A stretch of 64,000 bases of DNA, taken from Phormidesmis sp963789215 (lineage in GTDB: Bacteria; Cyanobacteriota; Cyanobacteriia; Phormidesmidales; Phormidesmidaceae). Numbering within the stretch: position 1 is the first letter of the stretch; each line of letters opens with the position of its first letter. Under the pieces are notes generated by a model. The model had not been told where the DNA came from and ran no database searches. It was given only the letters and a program-made list of their open reading frames with translations. This document shows, piece after piece, positions 60,760-64,000 of the stretch. Where the stretch lies: assembly GCA_963789215.1 (NCBI GenBank), contig CAWBJY010000013.1, forward strand, positions 1 through 64,000, read 5' to 3'. The translations under genes were made by a program, and so were the position numbers.

Positions 60760-62481
60760 ATGAACAGCGCAATTATCGATCCGACTTTACAGCGGTATAA
60801 GGCTGCGATCGCCCAGCTCCTCATAGAGTTAGAAACTTTCGCCCAAAGCATTGACAATAGCGCTCTCCACAAAACGGTTAAAAGCCTTCAGGAAAACCTC
60901 AACCAGCCCTTCTTATTTGTTGTCATCGGCGAAGTCAAAGCAGGCAAAAGCAGCTTTATTAATGCGCTACTTGGCAGCGGCGAGATCTGCGAAGTGGGCG
61001 CAGATCCCCGCACTAACCGAGTCTCCAAAATTGTCTACGCCAAAGGCGAAGGTTACAGCCGCGAGCTCAAACCCGGCGAACTCAGAGAAATTGGTCGCCC
61101 CGTTCCCATCCTCGAAAAAATCGCCATTGTCGATACCCCCGGCACCAACAGCCCCTTTCAGCAGCACGAAGACATCACCAAAGAATTCATCCCCAACAGC
61201 GATCTAGTTGTCTTTGTCTTCTTCTCCAAAAACCCCTACACCAACACCGCCTGGGCCTTGGTAGATTTTGCTCACAAAGACTGGAAAAAGCCCGTCGTCT
61301 TTGTCCTTCAGCAGGCAGATCTGGCCGACGATAGAGAACTTCAAACCTCTCTCGACTACATTCAGCAAGAGGCCCAGCAGCGACAGATTGCCTCGCCCCA
61401 GGTCTTTGCCACCTCAGCCAAACAAGCGATCAATGGCCAAGACGGCGGCTTTACACCCCTTCAGGACTTTATTCGTAGCAGCGTCACGGGCGGCAAAGGC
61501 TACAAACTTAAGCTCACCTCTAACATCGGAGCCGCAGAGCAAATCGTAGATCGCTTCAGCAGCGATATGCAGCTTTTACAAAGACAGCTACAGACTGACG
61601 AAGCCGTCGTCGAAAAAGTTCAGCGCCGTCTAGGACAAGGCCAGTCTCAATCTCGAACCGAAGTTGACGCTCTAGTAGAACGATTAATGACGCAGTACGA
61701 GCGAGTCATCTACCAAATCAAAAGCGAATTTAGAGACGAACTCTCGGTGCCCATGCTTGCCAAGCGATCTGTCCTATCTATGTTCAATCGCAGACAAAGA
61801 GTCGATGCCTGGATTGGAGAACTTAATGATCGCGCCCAGGCCGAGCTAGAAGAAACGCTAGACGAAACCTCAAAAGAAGGCGCCAAGCGCTTTCTCAACG
61901 GCATCCAGCTTCTGATTAAGCAGCTAGTAGCAGAGCTAGACGCTTTGCAAAATACACGTCTTAAAAGAACAGATATCGCGCTACCGGTCGTTGAATACCG
62001 AGACGAAGTGATAGAAGGTGTCAAAAGTAAAATTACTAACCTACTCAACGACAAAACTTTCATTAACTGCCTAGCCAATACCGCTGACAGCGTAGGCCCT
62101 AGCGTTGCCAGCGGTAGTATTGTTGCCGTCGTAGGCGGCATTATTATGCGGGTCACGAGCGTCGTCTTTATCGATGTAGTAGCCGGTGTCTTTTTAGGTG
62201 CAGGCGTCCTCTTCGCGGGAGGTGCGTTGTTCGCTAAACGGCGCAAGCTCATTCAAAAGCTAGACAGCGAGCTAGAGCGCAACCGCGATCGCTTCGAATA
62301 CACCGTATCCAACCAGCTCAATGCCAAGCTCAGCGTTATCTATGAAGAGATCGATCGTAGCTTTGGCGAACTCTACGCCCATGTCGAACAAGAGCGCAGA
62401 ACAATCGCGCCGCTCCTCACAAAGTTTGAGCAAATCAAGCAGTCCACCGCATCCCTGTCTAACGAAATCAACCGTTTATAG
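60760..62481 (+). CDS. Bacterial dynamin-like GTPase
   Basis: This 573-residue large GTPase has the P-loop GEVKAGKSSFINALLG at residues 57-72, switch regions ending in IVDTPGTNSPFQQHEDIT, and a G4 site that reads VLQQADLAD rather than the usual T/NKxD. Long helices follow, then a hydrophobic paddle near the C-terminus (VASGSIVAVVGGIIMRVTSVVFIDVVAGVFLGAGVLFAGGALFA). Family members bind and remodel membranes; one cyanobacterial example in Nostoc was studied structurally. A HIP1 site is inside the early coding part. It is followed 24 bases later by the GNAT gene. Confidence 0.9.
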   Translation: MNSAIIDPTLQRYKAAIAQLLIELETFAQSIDNSALHKTVKSLQENLNQPFLFVVIGEVKAGKSSFINALLGSGEICEVGADPRTNRVSKIVYAKGEGYSRELKPGELREIGRPVPILEKIAIVDTPGTNSPFQQHEDITKEFIPNSDLVVFVFFSKNPYTNTAWALVDFAHKDWKKPVVFVLQQADLADDRELQTSLDYIQQEAQQRQIASPQVFATSAKQAINGQDGGFTPLQDFIRSSVTGGKGYKLKLTSNIGAAEQIVDRFSSDMQLLQRQLQTDEAVVEKVQRRLGQGQSQSRTEVDALVERLMTQYERVIYQIKSEFRDELSVPMLAKRSVLSMFNRRQRVDAWIGELNDRAQAELEETLDETSKEGAKRFLNGIQLLIKQLVAELDALQNTRLKRTDIALPVVEYRDEVIEGVKSKITNLLNDKTFINCLANTADSVGPSVASGSIVAVVGGIIMRVTSVVFIDVVAGVFLGAGVLFAGGALFAKRRKLIQKLDSELERNRDRFEYTVSNQLNAKLSVIYEEIDRSFGELYAHVEQERRTIAPLLTKFEQIKQSTASLSNEINRL

Positions 62482-62504
62482 AAGACTTTCACGCCGCAAA
62501 CGAC

Positions 62505-63062
62505 ATGCCATACGCAGCAATCCGCCCGGCTGAAGTAGAAGATCTGGCTGTTTTACCTGAGATAGAGCGAGCAGCCGCAAGAGAATTCTTACCCTACGTA
62601 GACTGGCTGAACGTCGAGCCTAAGCTGCTAGAAGGCTTGGTGCCGCTCAGTTTTTTACAGCAGGCCCAAACTGAACGCCGGCTGTGGGTAGCTGTGCGAG
62701 ATCGCCAGGTAGTAGGCTTTGTTGTAATCAAATTTTTGATAGAGAGTTGTTTTATCGTTGAGCTAGATGTCTGCCCAGAGCACTGGAGAAAAGGTATTGG
62801 CTCAGCGCTAGTTGAAGCTTGCTGCGCGAGTGCAAAAAACCATGGCTTTAGCCAAATGACGCTAACAACCTTCCGAAAAGTGCCCTGGAATATTCCGTTT
62901 TATCAAGAGATAGGCTTCGCGCTGTTGGCTGCAGAAGATTGGCCGCAGGAAGTTCAGGCAATTGTCCGCCATGAAGCTAGATACGGATTTGCAATGGAAA
63001 AGCGGGCCGTGATGGCGCGATCGCTCAAGGACATACGAGCGAAGGACATGCCTAATGAGTAA
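62505..63062 (+). CDS. GNAT family N-acetyltransferase
   Basis: This 185-residue protein has the GNAT fold: IRPAEVEDLAVLPEIERAAAREF at the start, VGFVVIKFLIESCFIVELDVCPEHWRKGIGSALVEACCA with the acetyl-CoA loop R-x2-G-x-G/A, and FYQEIGFALL near the end. The acceptor is unknown. Its end overlaps the start of the queG gene by 8 bases. Confidence 0.9.
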   Translation: MPYAAIRPAEVEDLAVLPEIERAAAREFLPYVDWLNVEPKLLEGLVPLSFLQQAQTERRLWVAVRDRQVVGFVVIKFLIESCFIVELDVCPEHWRKGIGSALVEACCASAKNHGFSQMTLTTFRKVPWNIPFYQEIGFALLAAEDWPQEVQAIVRHEARYGFAMEKRAVMARSLKDIRAKDMPNE

Positions 63063-64000
63063 CACCGCCAAGCCTCTACCAAACAGCCAGCTAGACGACC
63101 AGTTAAATGGCCAGTTAGACGGCCATTTAGACAGCCAGCTAAACAGCGAAGCCATCAAGCAAAAAGCGATCGCCCTAGGATTCCATCAAGCCGGGATTGT
63201 CAGCATCAGTCGCCCCCCCTCAACCGCAGAGCAAACGGCCAAACAGCATTTGCAGTCCTGGCTAGCAGCGGGCTACCAGGCCGATATGGACTGGATGAGC
63301 AGCCCCAAACGTCAAGACATTCGCCAGATCATGCCGAGCGCAGCGTCAGTGGTTTGCGTAGCACTCAACTATTACACCCCCCATCAGCGGCCCGCAGGCC
63401 CACAGTATGCCAAAATCTCGCGCTATGGCTGGGGGCGAGACTATCACCGCGTACTAACCAAAAAACTAAAGCAGCTAGCCCACTGGATGCAGGCGAGCGA
63501 AGCGGGCATAGAAGCGCGGCTATACGCTGACACCGGCCCAGTTCAAGACAAGTTTTGGGCGCAGCAGGCTGGGATAGGCTGGCTGGCTAAAAACGGCAAT
63601 GTCATCACCCGCAAATACGGTTCCTGGGTCTTCTTAGGAGAGATCATCACTAACCTAGCGCTCACCGCAGATCAGCCGCACAGTGCGCACTGTGGTAGCT
63701 GTACGAGATGTCTGTCGGCCTGCCCAACCCAAGCCATTCGATCGCCAGGCGTGGTTGATGCAAACCGCTGCATTGCTTACCATACAATCGAAAATAGAGC
63801 GGAAAAACTGCCAGATGCGATCGCCCAAAACCTTGAAAACTGGGTCGCCGGATGCGATATCTGCCAGGACGTTTGCCCCTGGAATCAGCGATTTTCACAA
63901 GCAACAGACGAACCGTCCTTTCAACCCTACCCTCAGAACATAGCGCCCACGCTAGAATCTCTCTCTCAAATTACTGAAGAGGATTGGAATCAACGTTTTC
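63055..64000 (+). CDS. queG: Epoxyqueuosine reductase QueG, 3' end outside window
   Basis: The frame is open to the window end and gives about 315 residues. QueG reduces epoxyqueuosine to queuosine in the anticodon wobble position of certain tRNAs, using cobalamin and two [4Fe-4S] clusters. Matching segments are GRDYHRVLTKKLKQL, DTGPVQDKFWAQQAGIGWLAKN and the ferredoxin-like CGSCTRCLSACPTQAI and CDICQDVCPWNQ. The first 30 residues before the family start are an odd repeat of Gln-Leu-Asp/Asn units (QLDDQLNGQLDGHLDSQLNS). The start ATG overlaps the GNAT gene by 8 bases. Confidence 0.92.
   Translation, partial: MSNTAKPLPNSQLDDQLNGQLDGHLDSQLNSEAIKQKAIALGFHQAGIVSISRPPSTAEQTAKQHLQSWLAAGYQADMDWMSSPKRQDIRQIMPSAASVVCVALNYYTPHQRPAGPQYAKISRYGWGRDYHRVLTKKLKQLAHWMQASEAGIEARLYADTGPVQDKFWAQQAGIGWLAKNGNVITRKYGSWVFLGEIITNLALTADQPHSAHCGSCTRCLSACPTQAIRSPGVVDANRCIAYHTIENRAEKLPDAIAQNLENWVAGCDICQDVCPWNQRFSQATDEPSFQPYPQNIAPTLESLSQITEEDWNQRF

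Overview
The window is chromosomal DNA from a cyanobacterium. The octamer GCGATCGC (HIP1), characteristic of many cyanobacteria, recurs throughout genes and spacers. Several genes are cyanobacterial markers: a BicA-type bicarbonate transporter, a CrtL-type lycopene cyclase, a Ycf66-family protein, and a haemolysin-type secretion transporter encoded next to a parvulin. The sequence does not allow a genus call. No tRNA, rRNA, CRISPR array, insertion sequence or phage gene was seen.

The left 37 kb is mainly a cell-surface polysaccharide region. It holds two initiating transferases (a WecA/MraY-type enzyme at 1945-3042 and a WcaJ-type enzyme fused to a STAS domain at 36375-37427), a GT4 and three GT2-like glycosyltransferases, a Wzx-like flippase, an FAD oxidoreductase and an acetyltransferase. 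Its centre, 3741-14234, is a tandem duplication of a three-gene module: a polysaccharide export (OPX/Wza-like) protein, a Wzc-like BY-kinase/co-polymerase, and a purple-acid-phosphatase-like metallophosphoesterase. One OPX copy is cut down to a single SLBB-like domain, and one BY-kinase has lost its tyrosine-rich tail through a frameshift. The phosphoesterase sits where a Wzb-type tyrosine phosphatase would be expected, which makes this module the best candidate here for an undescribed system. Embedded among these genes are a peptide-ABC permease, an SMP-30 lactonase-like gene, a GH63-like glucosidase, an SDR and a Ppx/GppA phosphatase.

From 32 to 52 kb the genes are mostly housekeeping: ileS, a frameshifted ycf66, a stand-alone GIY-YIG protein, the lipoprotein and DppB-like permease of the peptide ABC system whose DppC-like partner lies 22 kb away, the DNA-repair genes pdeM and an Lhr-like helicase, a frameshifted crtL, a Uma2 protein, aspartate aminotransferase, bicA and a 3-methyladenine glycosylase.

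From 52 to 64 kb there are two tiny ORFs, a type I secretion operon (parvulin, ABC transporter with a cyclic-nucleotide-binding domain and a degenerate C39 domain, HlyD adaptor), a 2Fe-2S ferredoxin-like protein, yidD coupled to a PIN-PhoH gene, a bacterial dynamin, a GNAT acetyltransferase and the start of queG.

Three genes (second BY-kinase, ycf66, crtL) are each broken by what looks like a one-base indel. That many in 64 kb, including one in an important pigment gene, could reflect sequencing error, so the frameshift findings should be read with that in mind. Annotation is by reading motifs and by recall of families; no database search was run.
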